44,858 bases of DNA, taken from contig DXAF01000045.1 in assembly GCA_019117185.1 (NCBI GenBank), positions 1-44,858 of the forward strand, given 5' to 3'. The notes beneath the pieces are model-generated. The model was not told where the DNA came from, ran no database searches, and was given only the letters and a program-made list of their open reading frames with translations. This document shows positions 25,558 through 33,446 of the stretch, in pieces. The translations under genes and the position numbers were made by a program. Origin of the DNA: Candidatus Limosilactobacillus intestinipullorum (GTDB lineage: Bacteria > Bacillota > Bacilli > Lactobacillales > Lactobacillaceae). Every line of letters starts with the position of its first letter. Within the stretch, counting starts at the first letter, position 1.

Positions 25558-25875
25558 CTATTCATGGATGCCTAAGGCTAACCGTGCAGCCCGGCTCATC
25601 CTGCTCGGCGTCCATGCTGGCTCCCAGACGAATTGGACGTCAACGTTTTTGACCTCGGGGACCTGCTTGGCGGCCGCAGAAACATCCCGTGCTAATACGT
25701 CGGTAAGCGGACACCCCATCGTGGTGAGGGTCATCTTGACGAGACAAATCCCGTCTTCATCGAGATCGAGGCTATATATTAGGCCCAAGTTAACAACGTC
25801 AATTCCCAATTCAGGATCAATGACGGTGGTAAGGTGGTTAATGATATCATCCCGGATAGCTTGTGGCGACCGCAT
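25558..25875 (-). CDS. MIP18/DUF59-family Fe-S assembly protein (SufT-like)
   Basis: This is a 105-residue cytosolic protein with the DUF59 layout. It has VIDPELGIDVVNLGLIYSL near the start, then LTTMGCPLTDVL with the conserved Cys and a late VWEPAWTPSRMS segment. Relatives (SufT, PaaD, MIP18) help load or maturate Fe-S clusters on client enzymes. It starts two bases after the sdaAA stop, its ribosome site (GAGGTTTAA) overlapping that stop, so it is the last gene of the serine dehydratase operon. A dedicated role in maturing the [4Fe-4S] dehydratase is a natural inference. Confidence 0.87.
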   Translation of the reverse strand: MRSPQAIRDDIINHLTTVIDPELGIDVVNLGLIYSLDLDEDGICLVKMTLTTMGCPLTDVLARDVSAAAKQVPEVKNVDVQFVWEPAWTPSRMSRAARLALGIHE

Positions 25876-25877
25876 TT

Positions 25878-26759
25878 TTAAACCTCGGTGCCAAAAATAC
25901 GGGCTTTAATTGCCTGCCCGGTTGGCGTCCCAGCTAGGCCACCAATCCCCGTTTCGCGTAATGCTGCGGGAAGACCATGACCAACCTTGTTCATGGCCGA
26001 AATACATTCATCTACTGGAATTTTATTGACACACCCGGCCAGGGCCATGTCAGCGGCAATCAAGGCGTTACCAGCACCGATCGCGTTTCGCTTTACGCAG
26101 GGGATTTCGACCAGGCCGGCAATCGGGTCGCAAACGAGCCCGAGAAGGTTTGAAATGGCGATTGCCATTGCGTGGCCACTTTGCCGTGGCGTTCCACCAG
26201 CTGCTTCTACCGCCGCGGCGGCCCCCATGGCCGCGGCGCTCCCGACTTCCGCTTGACAACCACCAGTGGCGCCGGCAATCCCAGAGTGGTTGGCAATTAC
26301 TAGCCCAACACCACCCGCCGTAAAGAGGAAACGGATCATCTGGTCATCGGTTAGGTGTAGCCGGTCCTTAAGCATGAACAAGACACCCGGTAGTGTCCCA
26401 GCTGATCCGGCAGTGGGGGTGGCACAAACGACTCCCATGGCCGCGTTAACCTCGTTGGTAGCGATGGCGTCTTGGACGGCTTCCATCATCGCGTCACCGG
26501 AAAGGGTCCGGTGGGTTTCCCGGTAGTGTTTGATCTTGACGGCTTCGCCACCGGTTAACCGGGTTTTTGAAAAGACCCCCTTACCGCTTTGGCCGCGTAA
26601 GACCGCATTCTCCATTGTGGCAATGTTAGTGGCCATATGCCGCCAAATGCTCTCCCGGCTGTTGTGGGAAGTGTGACACTCTTGTTGGATAATCAATTCT
26701 GAAATTGGCTGGTGTGATTGCTCAGCGTCTTCAATAATTTCTTGGATACTATTGTACAT
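25878..26759 (-). CDS. sdaAA: L-serine dehydratase, Fe-S dependent, alpha subunit
   Basis: This 293-residue subunit carries the [4Fe-4S] cluster and active site. It pairs with SdaAB to deaminate L-serine to pyruvate and ammonia. Family cysteines are visible in VVCATPTAGSAG, GGCQAEVGSA and GLVCDPIAGLVEIPC. ATG 26759 follows AGGAGG. The gene is 13 bases after sdaAB and 2 bases before the SufT-like gene, so all three form one operon. Confidence 0.93.
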   Translation of the reverse strand: MYNSIQEIIEDAEQSHQPISELIIQQECHTSHNSRESIWRHMATNIATMENAVLRGQSGKGVFSKTRLTGGEAVKIKHYRETHRTLSGDAMMEAVQDAIATNEVNAAMGVVCATPTAGSAGTLPGVLFMLKDRLHLTDDQMIRFLFTAGGVGLVIANHSGIAGATGGCQAEVGSAAAMGAAAAVEAAGGTPRQSGHAMAIAISNLLGLVCDPIAGLVEIPCVKRNAIGAGNALIAADMALAGCVNKIPVDECISAMNKVGHGLPAALRETGIGGLAGTPTGQAIKARIFGTEV

Positions 26760-26772
26760 TTGGGTGTACCTC

Positions 26773-27435
26773 CTACAAGCAAATGACGTGGTTAAACTTA
26801 GCTTGAATATCTTTGATCGTCTCTTCAGTCATGTAGTTTTTGATGTCGTATTCATAAATATCATCGACGTCGCCCTTCAGTGACTGCTTACGAGAAAAGG
26901 GCGCAACCTGGTCAATATAGCTAGTTAATTCGACGGCGTTGGGGTGCTTTTTACCGTAGTCAACGTAAACGATGATTGGCAATGGGCCGGCCGGTTTGAC
27001 CGTAATTTGGTCAATGACCATTTGCCGAATTTCAATTGCACCACCACCGATCGAGCAGGCGGTTAGGCTGATTGCTTTTTGATTATTACTAACTTCTAAT
27101 ACCGCAGTATTAGGGTGGTGAATCGGGCTGGGCCCATCCTCTTCAACAAAGCGGATATCAATCCCCCGATCTTCGGCAATACTGATCGCGTCAGGGACCC
27201 GCTGGTCATCAGGTAAGAAACCAAGGATCCCGGCTGCAATAGCGTAGTCGGTGCCGTGACCGCGGTGAGTCTTGGCGAATGATTCGTAGTAGTGCACTGT
27301 TACTTTGGTAATGCGGGCACTAAATAACTTGTAAGCCGCGCGCCCAATTTTGACGGCGCCGGCGGTATGCGAACTCGAGGGCCCGATCATAACGGGACCA
27401 ATAATATCAAAAACGCTTCGGTACTTTGCACCCAT
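26773..27435 (-). CDS. sdaAB: L-serine dehydratase, Fe-S dependent, beta subunit
   Basis: This 220-residue subunit contains the SDH_beta N-terminal domain with FDIIGPVMIGPSSSHTAGA and a C-terminal ACT-like region (about 145-215). It works with SdaAA in serine breakdown. ATG 27435 is taken because GGAGG lies between it and the in-frame TTG 27450. It is first in sdaAB-sdaAA-SufT-like; no clear promoter could be assigned in the AT-rich leader. Confidence 0.92.
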   Translation of the reverse strand: MGAKYRSVFDIIGPVMIGPSSSHTAGAVKIGRAAYKLFSARITKVTVHYYESFAKTHRGHGTDYAIAAGILGFLPDDQRVPDAISIAEDRGIDIRFVEEDGPSPIHHPNTAVLEVSNNQKAISLTACSIGGGAIEIRQMVIDQITVKPAGPLPIIVYVDYGKKHPNAVELTSYIDQVAPFSRKQSLKGDVDDIYEYDIKNYMTEETIKDIQAKFNHVICL

Positions 27436-27644
27436 CTTTTTTTCCTCCAAGTTAAACGTACTTAAAATACACTATGGCATGTTAAGATTAAATCTTTTTG
27501 CCGTCGTTTTAAAGCCTTAAATTGAGAAAACAGCTTCTTGATTATAGGAAGATCGGGGGTGCTACTGAAAACAGCAAAAATTGGGAAAAGGTTAATATAA
27601 TTGCCATTATTAAGCCTTCAATATCAAAAAGTTACTTTTTGGGT

Positions 27645-27673
27645 TTGATAAAGCGCTCACATACTGATAATAT
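27645..27673 (+). promoter_or_regulatory. Promoter with embedded cre-like site for the peptide transporter
   Basis: TTGATA (27645-27650), a 17-base spacer and TAATAT (27668-27673) form a promoter. ATAAAGCGCTCACA (27648-27661), cre-like, overlaps the -35 and spacer. Its position also excludes the upstream in-frame start at 27522. The rest of the 308-base gap 27436-27743 is AT-rich; I see no riboswitch in it. Confidence 0.55.
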
Positions 27674-27743
27674 AGGCATTGATGAGTGGTTTGTATTTTT
27701 ATTAGTTAGCGATTTAGCTCAATGTAGGAAAGAAGGAATGATT

Positions 27744-29117
27744 GTGGATACGCCAAAGATTAAGGAAAAAAAGCCATTTGGTTTTTATGTCTGTTCATTA
27801 GGCTTTACGTTTGAACGGGCAGCTTTTTATACCGTTAAGTATATGTTGGCGATTTGGATTGCCACTTCAATTGGGAAAGGTGGCCTGGGGCTGACCGATG
27901 TTAAGGCGGCCTCTATGGCAGCGGCCTTTTTGGCAATGACGTATATTGCACCAGTATTTGGTGGGTACATTGCTGACTACTGGCTCAGCCCCCGGCTGTG
28001 TGTGGCAATTGGGATGATTTTAATGGGGCTTGGTTACTTGGTAGCCTGGCAGGCCCACTCCCTAACAATGGTTTGGATCATGATCGCCCTTGTTGCGGTT
28101 GGAACCGGACTGTTCAAGGGAAATTTGTCAGGGGTCAACGGCTTGCTGTTCAATGATGAAAAGGAATTGAACGAAGCCTTTTCGATTCAATACTCGTTTG
28201 TTAACACCGGGTCCTTTATCGGGACGACCTTTATCGTACTGTTAATTTCATCCTGGGGCTTCAACTTTGTTTTCCTGGTTTGTGCCGTATTGATGTTTGT
28301 CGATGCAATTTGGTTTATCTGCAACCTTCGTTCCTTAGGCGATGCTGGTAAGAAGCCGTTTAAGGTTGACCAACGTAAGTTCTCAACCGCCGCTACGAAG
28401 AGTGACAAGAAAGAAGAAAAGAAGGATAGTAGTAAGGAACCATTGACCGCCGGAGACAAGAAACGGATCGCAGCAATTGTCTTAGTTACTATTTTCTCCG
28501 TTGTCTTCTGGATGGTTTGGTACATGGCTTACATGCCGGTTTACTACTACTTCGGCTATGGTGACGGTGCTAACTTCTTGCACCGGGCTAATTGGATGAT
28601 CGGTTCCTTTAGGGTGCCAACGTCATACTTTGACTCGGTTAACGCCATCGTATGTATTGCTTTAGGGCCAATCTTTGGGCGCTTATGGACGAAGCTTTCG
28701 GAACGGCCACAAGGCGATATGAGTATGTTTAAAAAGACCGCACTGGGGATTATCTTTATTGGTCTGGCATACGTTGTAATGGTAATTGCTGATATGGTTG
28801 GCCAGGGTCACACCTCAATTTGGTGGATCGTAATGGTCAGTGTCTTGATGTCAATTGGTGAAATGGTCTTCTCCCCAATGGGGAACTCCTTTATTACTAA
28901 GTTGGCACCAGCGAAGGTGATGGGGCTCTTACTGGGCTTCTGGCCAGTAGCTGTCTTCTTTGCAACCCTGATTTACCCAAGCGTTTACGCCGTCCTCAAG
29001 ACCAGCGATCCTGCCCGCTTCCAAATGGGTTACGGGATTCTGGCTGCAATCGTAATTGTCTTAGGGTTAATTCTCTGGTTCAGTAGCCGGAAACTTGATG
29101 CGCTCGAAAAGAGCTAA
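27744..29117 (+). CDS. dtpT: POT/PTR-family di- and tripeptide transporter
   Basis: This is a 457-residue membrane protein with about 12-14 helices and a charged central loop (SDKKEEKKDSSKEP) typical of bacterial POT carriers. The first helix has the family proton-coupling motif ExxxFY-like FERAAFYTVKYML, and MSIGEMVFSPMGNSFITKLAP is the conserved late region. It imports small peptides with protons. The open frame starts at 27522, but that part precedes the promoter. Between ATG 27738 (directly abutting AAGGA) and GTG 27744 (six bases after it), the GTG has the better spacing. Confidence 0.88.
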   Translation: MDTPKIKEKKPFGFYVCSLGFTFERAAFYTVKYMLAIWIATSIGKGGLGLTDVKAASMAAAFLAMTYIAPVFGGYIADYWLSPRLCVAIGMILMGLGYLVAWQAHSLTMVWIMIALVAVGTGLFKGNLSGVNGLLFNDEKELNEAFSIQYSFVNTGSFIGTTFIVLLISSWGFNFVFLVCAVLMFVDAIWFICNLRSLGDAGKKPFKVDQRKFSTAATKSDKKEEKKDSSKEPLTAGDKKRIAAIVLVTIFSVVFWMVWYMAYMPVYYYFGYGDGANFLHRANWMIGSFRVPTSYFDSVNAIVCIALGPIFGRLWTKLSERPQGDMSMFKKTALGIIFIGLAYVVMVIADMVGQGHTSIWWIVMVSVLMSIGEMVFSPMGNSFITKLAPAKVMGLLLGFWPVAVFFATLIYPSVYAVLKTSDPARFQMGYGILAAIVIVLGLILWFSSRKLDALEKS

Positions 29118-29151
29118 TTTATTAGGTATAGGAAGAAACTTCCTAGAAAAT

Positions 29152-29187
29152 GGACTGTTAGCGTTTTAAACGTTAGCGGCCTTTTTT
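29152..29187 (+). terminator. Terminator after the peptide transporter
   Basis: A 14-bp stem with G-U pairs (29152-29165 with 29168-29181, inner CGTTT/AAACG) is followed by six T. A small separate hairpin GGAAG-AAA-CTTCC precedes it at 29131-29143. Confidence 0.7.
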
Positions 29188-29224
29188 AGTCTGTGCGAAC
29201 TTATTTCGGGTGACTTATCGTCGA

Positions 29225-29244
29225 CTGTGATTTTTAAATAGTGA
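29225..29244 (+). repeat. Direct repeat copy 1 upstream of gltP
   Basis: CTGTGATTTTTAAATAGTGA differs from the copy at 29430-29449 at a single base. The next base (A) also matches. Confidence 0.7.
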
Positions 29245-29429
29245 ATGAAACAATAAAATCAAAAAAATCTCAAAAAATTTTAACGGAAAACACGGACAAT
29301 TACTGCATAATTATAGCAAACGATAGGCTCGATATAGTGAGGATATATCAGCTAAATCAGAATAATTAATCTAAACTTTATTATACAAACTACTAATTAA
29401 GGAACAATAGCCCAAATGATCATTAAATG

Positions 29430-29449
29430 CTGTGATTTATAAATAGTGA
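29430..29449 (+). repeat. Direct repeat copy 2 upstream of gltP
   Basis: CTGTGATTTATAAATAGTGA, 205 bases downstream of copy 1 and 19 of 20 identical. It lies about 114 bases before the gltP start. Confidence 0.7.
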
Positions 29450-29562
29450 ACTAACGTATAAAAACGTCTTCTCCTGTTCGTGTTTTGGCCAAAAGAGAGG
29501 TGAAAAGCAATGGCAGATGTGCTAAAGTAGTTACTGACATTTAAGAGGGAGAAGGGTATACA

Positions 29563-30876
29563 GTGAAACACTATCGTTTTAGCCGGTTAAGCATGGGCTG
29601 GCAAATTATGATTGGTTTAGTTCTTGGGATTATCTGTGGGGTGGTCTTTTATCAAAATAAGGGTGCCATCACGGTGATGCAAAGTCTCGGGACGATCTTT
29701 ATTCGCTTGATTCAGATGATCGTAATGCCGATTGTCGTTTCTTGTCTGACGGTCGGTATTGCTAACATTGGCGACATTAAGAAATTAGGGCGGATCGGTG
29801 CTAAGACGTTGATCTACTTTGAAATCTTAACGACAATCGCCTTGCTGCTAGGGATTGGGATGGCTAACCTCACCCACCCAGGTTCGTTCATTAACATCCA
29901 CGAACTTCACGCAACGGATATTTCGCAATACATGTCGACGGCGAAGCACGCTGCTCACGACAGCGGCTTTTGGCCACTGATCCTGTCGATCATCCCGACA
30001 AACATCTTTAAGTCGATGTCTGACGGTGATATGATGCCGGTAATCTTATTCTCCGTTTTGTTTGGGCTCGGAATTGCCGCGGTTGGTGAAAAGGCTAAGA
30101 TCCTCATCGACGTCCTTAACGGTGTGGCAGAAGTTATGTTTAAGGTTACTAACTGGGTAATGAAGTTCGCACCGATTGGTGTCTTTGGTTTAATCGGGAT
30201 GACAATTGCGGAGATGGGGATCAGTGCCCTCCTACCGCTGGGTTACTTTATCTTGATTGCTTACGTCACCATGGTGATCTTTATCGTGGTAATACTAGGA
30301 ATTACGGCCCACCTCTTCCATTTGCGTTACTGGAAGACGATGCGGGTAATCTGGGACGAGATTATCCTGGCCTTTACCACTGCTAGTTCCGAGGTTACGT
30401 TGCCCCGGTTGATGAAGAAAACCCAGGACATGGGGGTTGAAAAGGGGATTACCTCCTTTGTTATCCCGACCGGTTACACCTTTAATCTCGATGGTTCAGC
30501 CATTTACCAGTCCTTGGCCGCAATTTTCTTAGCCCAGGCTTATGGCTTGCACCTCTCACTGGCTCACCAGATCACCCTGTTGATTGTCTTGATGATCACT
30601 AGTAAAGGGATGGCCGGGGTGCCAGGAGCCTCCTTCGTGGTCCTGCTGGCTAGTGTTTCAACGATCGGTGTCCCGATGGCGGGCCTAACCTTTATCGCCG
30701 GAATTGACCGTTTCGTCGACATGGGGCGGACGGCTGTCAACGTGGTTGGTAATTCGATTGCCACCTTGGTAATTGGGGAATCTGAAAAGTCGCTCGACCG
30801 TGACCAGTACAACAAGTACCTGGACTCCTACGGCAAGCGGTCCGCAACGGCAAAAGAAGCTACTAAAGCAGAATAG
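29563..30876 (+). CDS. gltP: Dicarboxylate/amino acid:cation symporter (GltP/DctA family)
   Basis: This is a 437-residue membrane protein of the glutamate/aspartate transporter fold. Key regions are present: TTASSEVTLPRLMKK (hairpin 1 Ser-rich motif), GYTFNLDGSAIYQS (TM7 binding region), and GMAGVPGASFVVLLA (hairpin 2). It imports glutamate, aspartate or a dicarboxylate with H+ or Na+. It starts at GTG 29563 after AGGGAGAAGG. It stands alone; an Lrp-type gene lies convergent downstream, separated by hairpin copy H. The unusual leader suggests regulated expression. Confidence 0.9.
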   Translation: MKHYRFSRLSMGWQIMIGLVLGIICGVVFYQNKGAITVMQSLGTIFIRLIQMIVMPIVVSCLTVGIANIGDIKKLGRIGAKTLIYFEILTTIALLLGIGMANLTHPGSFINIHELHATDISQYMSTAKHAAHDSGFWPLILSIIPTNIFKSMSDGDMMPVILFSVLFGLGIAAVGEKAKILIDVLNGVAEVMFKVTNWVMKFAPIGVFGLIGMTIAEMGISALLPLGYFILIAYVTMVIFIVVILGITAHLFHLRYWKTMRVIWDEIILAFTTASSEVTLPRLMKKTQDMGVEKGITSFVIPTGYTFNLDGSAIYQSLAAIFLAQAYGLHLSLAHQITLLIVLMITSKGMAGVPGASFVVLLASVSTIGVPMAGLTFIAGIDRFVDMGRTAVNVVGNSIATLVIGESEKSLDRDQYNKYLDSYGKRSATAKEATKAE

Positions 30877-30887
30877 ACTAAGTACAG

Positions 30888-30928
30888 CGAGGCCACCAGT
30901 GTTCAAATCACGAATACTGGTGGCCTCG
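30888..30928. repeat. Intergenic hairpin family, copy H (bidirectional terminator)
   Basis: CGAGGCCACCAGT (30888-30900) pairs perfectly with ACTGGTGGCCTCG (30916-30928). The centre GTTC...GAAT echoes the family centre, and AGTACA precedes it as in other copies. It separates convergent gltP and the Lrp gene and probably terminates both. Confidence 0.75.
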
Positions 30929-30943
30929 TTTCGTCCCGTGGGA

Positions 30944-31408
30944 TTATTCTTCTTGTGAATCAGGGTGATCATTGTGCAGTTGAATTCCCCGGTGGTTAAC
31001 GCTGGTGCTGAAGACAATCTGGGTACTGGTCTTACCAAACCGCTGCTGGATGATGTTGATGAAGTCATCAAGGTCAGTCGTTGATGGAAAAATCACCTCC
31101 ATGATTTCGGAGTAATCGCCAGTTACACAGTTACATTCAATGACGTTGGGGATACTTTGAATATATGGGTAGAATTCTTCTTTTTGCCGGGGTTCCAGTT
31201 GGACCTGAATGAAGGCCCGGACATGGAAGCCAATTTTTTCCATATTAATTGTGGAATGGTAGCCGGTAATAATCCCGGTCTTTTCCAACTTGTTGATTCG
31301 GGCAGCGATGGCGGGTGAGGAAATAAAGCATTCCTTGGAAAGGTCTTTCAAGGATGCCCGCGCGTTCTTTTGCAATAAGTTAATGATTCGTTGGTCAATT
31401 TTATCCAT
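30944..31408 (-). CDS. Lrp/AsnC-family transcriptional regulator
   Basis: This 154-residue regulator has an N-terminal winged helix (MDKIDQRIINLLQKNARASLKDLSKECFISSPAIAARINKLE region, about 1-45) and a C-terminal ligand-binding domain with the family core VIECNCVTGDYSEIMEV. Lrp proteins sense amino acids and form octamers. ATG 31408 follows GAGG. It is convergent with gltP, so control of that amino acid carrier is possible but unproven. It is divergent from the universal stress protein gene. Confidence 0.9.
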   Translation of the reverse strand: MDKIDQRIINLLQKNARASLKDLSKECFISSPAIAARINKLEKTGIITGYHSTINMEKIGFHVRAFIQVQLEPRQKEEFYPYIQSIPNVIECNCVTGDYSEIMEVIFPSTTDLDDFINIIQQRFGKTSTQIVFSTSVNHRGIQLHNDHPDSQEE

Positions 31409-31542
31409 TGGATGAGCCTCGTTTCCGGCATGATTAAATAAAAATGGTACTATTTTAATAATTCCTTAATTCATTGATTGAATTGTAGGCGATTTAGTGG
31501 CCCTTGTCAATTGTGAAAAAATTCGCGAGATCACCTGAAAGC

Positions 31543-31572
31543 TTACTACGACTAGTGATTTAATGGTACAAT
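31543..31572 (+). promoter_or_regulatory. Promoter for the universal stress protein
   Basis: TTACTA (31543-31548), an 18-base spacer and TACAAT (31567-31572) lie 41 bases before ATG 31613. Confidence 0.45.
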
Positions 31573-31612
31573 ATAGGCATAGATATAAGATGCTGCATTG
31601 GAGGCTAAGCAT

Positions 31613-32077
31613 ATGGATCAAGAATACCAAAATATTTTAGTCCCAGTTGATGGTTCTAAGGAATCAGAACTGGCTTTAGAGCGGGCCATCTTTGTTGCCA
31701 AGCGGAATGGTGCGCACGTGGACGTGCTGAATGTAATTGACACGCGGGCAATGGCATACAACTTTGCCGGCATGTCAGATGGTAGCATTGCCTACCAACT
31801 CGTTGATAAGTCTAAGGAGTACCTTAGCCAACTGCTCAAGGATGCTAAGGAAAAGAATGGCTTTGACAATATGGATATCCACATTCGGTTGGGTAACCCA
31901 AAGACGATTATTTCCTTTGACTTCATCCATGACCACCACAATGATATGATCATGATTGGTGCCAGTGGGCTTTCCCGGATGCAACGGGCAGTGATGGGTT
32001 CCGTTACGTCTTACGTTAAGCGGAATGCACCGGTTGATGTATTGGTTGTCCGGACTGCGGTTGACCAACAAAACTAG
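31613..32077 (+). CDS. UspA-family universal stress protein
   Basis: This is a 154-residue cytosolic nucleotide-binding protein. The ATP-binding pattern G-x2-G-x9-G-S is clear in GASGLSRMQRAVMGS, and the N-terminal ILVPVDGSKESELAL is the family opening. Such proteins form dimers and modulate stress or starvation responses. ATG 31613 is chosen over TTG 31598 because TTGGAGG precedes it. A hairpin repeat (copy B) follows. Confidence 0.92.
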   Translation: MDQEYQNILVPVDGSKESELALERAIFVAKRNGAHVDVLNVIDTRAMAYNFAGMSDGSIAYQLVDKSKEYLSQLLKDAKEKNGFDNMDIHIRLGNPKTIISFDFIHDHHNDMIMIGASGLSRMQRAVMGSVTSYVKRNAPVDVLVVRTAVDQQN

Positions 32078-32124
32078 GCTTAGTAAAAGCGCCGGACCGG
32101 TGCAGATTTTATAACATACCCAAC

Positions 32125-32163
32125 GGGCTTCCAGTGTTCGGATTATCCGAATACTGGGAGCCC
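32125..32163 (+). repeat. Intergenic hairpin family, copy B
   Basis: GGGCTTCCAGTGTTCGGA pairs with TCCGAATACTGGGAGCCC around a two-base loop, followed by CTTTGTGCT, the same suffix as in copies A and G. It lies between the stress protein and a secreted hydrolase gene. Confidence 0.75.
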
Positions 32164-32214
32164 CTTTGTGCTCACCAGAAGAATCACTAGACCATTTGAA
32201 AAGTGGTGATGAGA

Positions 32215-33255
32215 ATGATAAAAACTAAGTGGTCCCGCCGGTGCTTAATGGCGCTGGTTAGCGTGGCATTGGCGGTGATGCCACTGACCGCCCACGCGGC
32301 TTCGGTCGACCAGCGGCTTCGGCGGATGTTGCGTGATAACCAGGTAAACGGTATTGTCCTAGTAAACGGGACGGCTGGTCGTGCCCACGTCATTAGCCAC
32401 CGAGAGGTAACGGACCGCAAGCAAATGGTGCGGGCGAATCAGCTGTTCCCGGTGGCCTCCTTTCAAAAACTGATGACCGGGGTGACGGTTGAACGGTTGG
32501 TTCAATCAGGCAAGCTCAGTCTAAATACGCCCCTCAGCCGGTTTTTCCCGCAAATTCCGTTGGCTGACCAGGTGACGATCGATCGGATGATGAAGCACAC
32601 GAGTGGCCTGGTGAATCAACCACGACCGTTAAAACGACCCTTACGCGGTGAACGAGCCCAACTACGGTACGCACTTACCGGGTGCCGGTCGACCGGGGAC
32701 TTCACGTGGCACTATACCGACTTGGATTTTATCCTGTTGGCGGCGGTAATTCAGCAGACCACCCACCAAGCTTACCGAAGCTACCTGAGCCACCAGGTCC
32801 TTCAGCCAGCCGGGGTTCACGTTCGCTTTTATGACCAGGTTAAGCGGTCGGCGGTTACGCCAGCGGTTGGTGGTGACTGGGCGAACCTCTACCTGGCAAT
32901 GTCACCCGAACTTGGCGCCGGGGATATTTTTTGTACGCCCCAGGACTACTGGCGTTTTTATAACCGGGTCCTACTCAACGACCCGGCCCTGCTGGATCGT
33001 TTCCTCACACATAAAGGGAAGCAGGGCGCTGAAACCTACTTTGGTGGCACGTACATCGAGCCGCCGTACTTACACGTAAATGGCTATTTAGCCGGGTATT
33101 CTTGTACCTTATACAGTAACTACCAGCAAAAACGGACGATAATGTTGTTTGCTAACAACCTTTCGTATGCCCAGTTACGGGCAATCAACAGTCAACTATA
33201 CCATGCCTACTTCGGTGACTACCGGGAAGAACAGGCAACGATCAATGCAGATTAG
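32215..33255 (+). CDS. Secreted serine hydrolase, beta-lactamase/DD-peptidase fold
   Basis: This is a 346-residue exported protein. A positively charged start and hydrophobic core (1-28) end in AHA-A, a good signal peptidase I site. The class C/PF00144 layout follows: Ser82-Phe-Gln-Lys85 (SxxK), MKHTSGL near 126-132, and Tyr167-Thr-Asp169 in the place of the usual YxN. Family members trim peptidoglycan or act as esterases. The start is uncertain among GTG 32203, ATG 32209 and ATG 32215; GGTGAT (32205-32210) supports 32215. Full antibiotic hydrolysis is not implied. Confidence 0.8.
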   Translation: MIKTKWSRRCLMALVSVALAVMPLTAHAASVDQRLRRMLRDNQVNGIVLVNGTAGRAHVISHREVTDRKQMVRANQLFPVASFQKLMTGVTVERLVQSGKLSLNTPLSRFFPQIPLADQVTIDRMMKHTSGLVNQPRPLKRPLRGERAQLRYALTGCRSTGDFTWHYTDLDFILLAAVIQQTTHQAYRSYLSHQVLQPAGVHVRFYDQVKRSAVTPAVGGDWANLYLAMSPELGAGDIFCTPQDYWRFYNRVLLNDPALLDRFLTHKGKQGAETYFGGTYIEPPYLHVNGYLAGYSCTLYSNYQQKRTIMLFANNLSYAQLRAINSQLYHAYFGDYREEQATINAD

Positions 33256-33261
33256 CATTAT

Positions 33262-33436
33262 AAAAGACGGCTGTAACATAAGTCCCTTATATAGTTGAAA
33301 ATGCTGCAGCACAGTACACGAAGGGCCTTTAGTGTTCGGATTCTCCAACGCTAAAGGCCCTTCGTGCTTTCGGGGGACAGGCTTACTTCGCTTCGAAAAA
33401 CGAACTAACAAGCTAGTTCTGTCTCATTCCCCTTTT
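33262..33436 (+). repeat. MITE-like intergenic repeat unit, copy C
   Basis: This is a full-length unit in forward orientation. Left end AAAAGACGGCTGTAACATAA; central hairpin with arms GGGCCTTTAG/CTAAAGGCCC inside GTACACGAA...TTCGTGC; then CGGGGG; right end with ACTAACAAGCTAGTTC and TGTCTCATTCCCCTTTT. The two ends are imperfect inverted repeats of each other. It lies between convergent hydrolase and lacS genes. Confidence 0.75.
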
Positions 33437-33446
33437 GAATGCTTAA

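Larger units (their letters stand above)
29188..29562 (+). other. AT-rich leader region upstream of gltP
   Basis: These 375 bases have no gene longer than a few codons. They hold two copies of a 20-base direct repeat (29225 and 29430), an inverted repeat GATATA/TATATC (29331-29349), and the perfect palindrome TTTTGGCCAAAA (29483-29494). A six-codon frame, MADVLK (ATG 29510), follows the ribosome-like GAGAGGTG. The region looks like a regulated promoter and leader for the transporter gene, but no known riboswitch is visible. Confidence 0.5.

Noticed and set aside
27523-27600. Possible T-box or other riboswitch before dtpT (GGGGGTGCTACTG)
   Set aside because: No T-box GGTGGTACCGCG-like core, specifier stem or terminator/antiterminator pair is visible.
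27522-27743. N-terminal extension of the peptide transporter frame
   Set aside because: The predicted promoter (27645-27673) lies inside it, the segment is unlike POT proteins, and the ribosome site is at 27733-27737.
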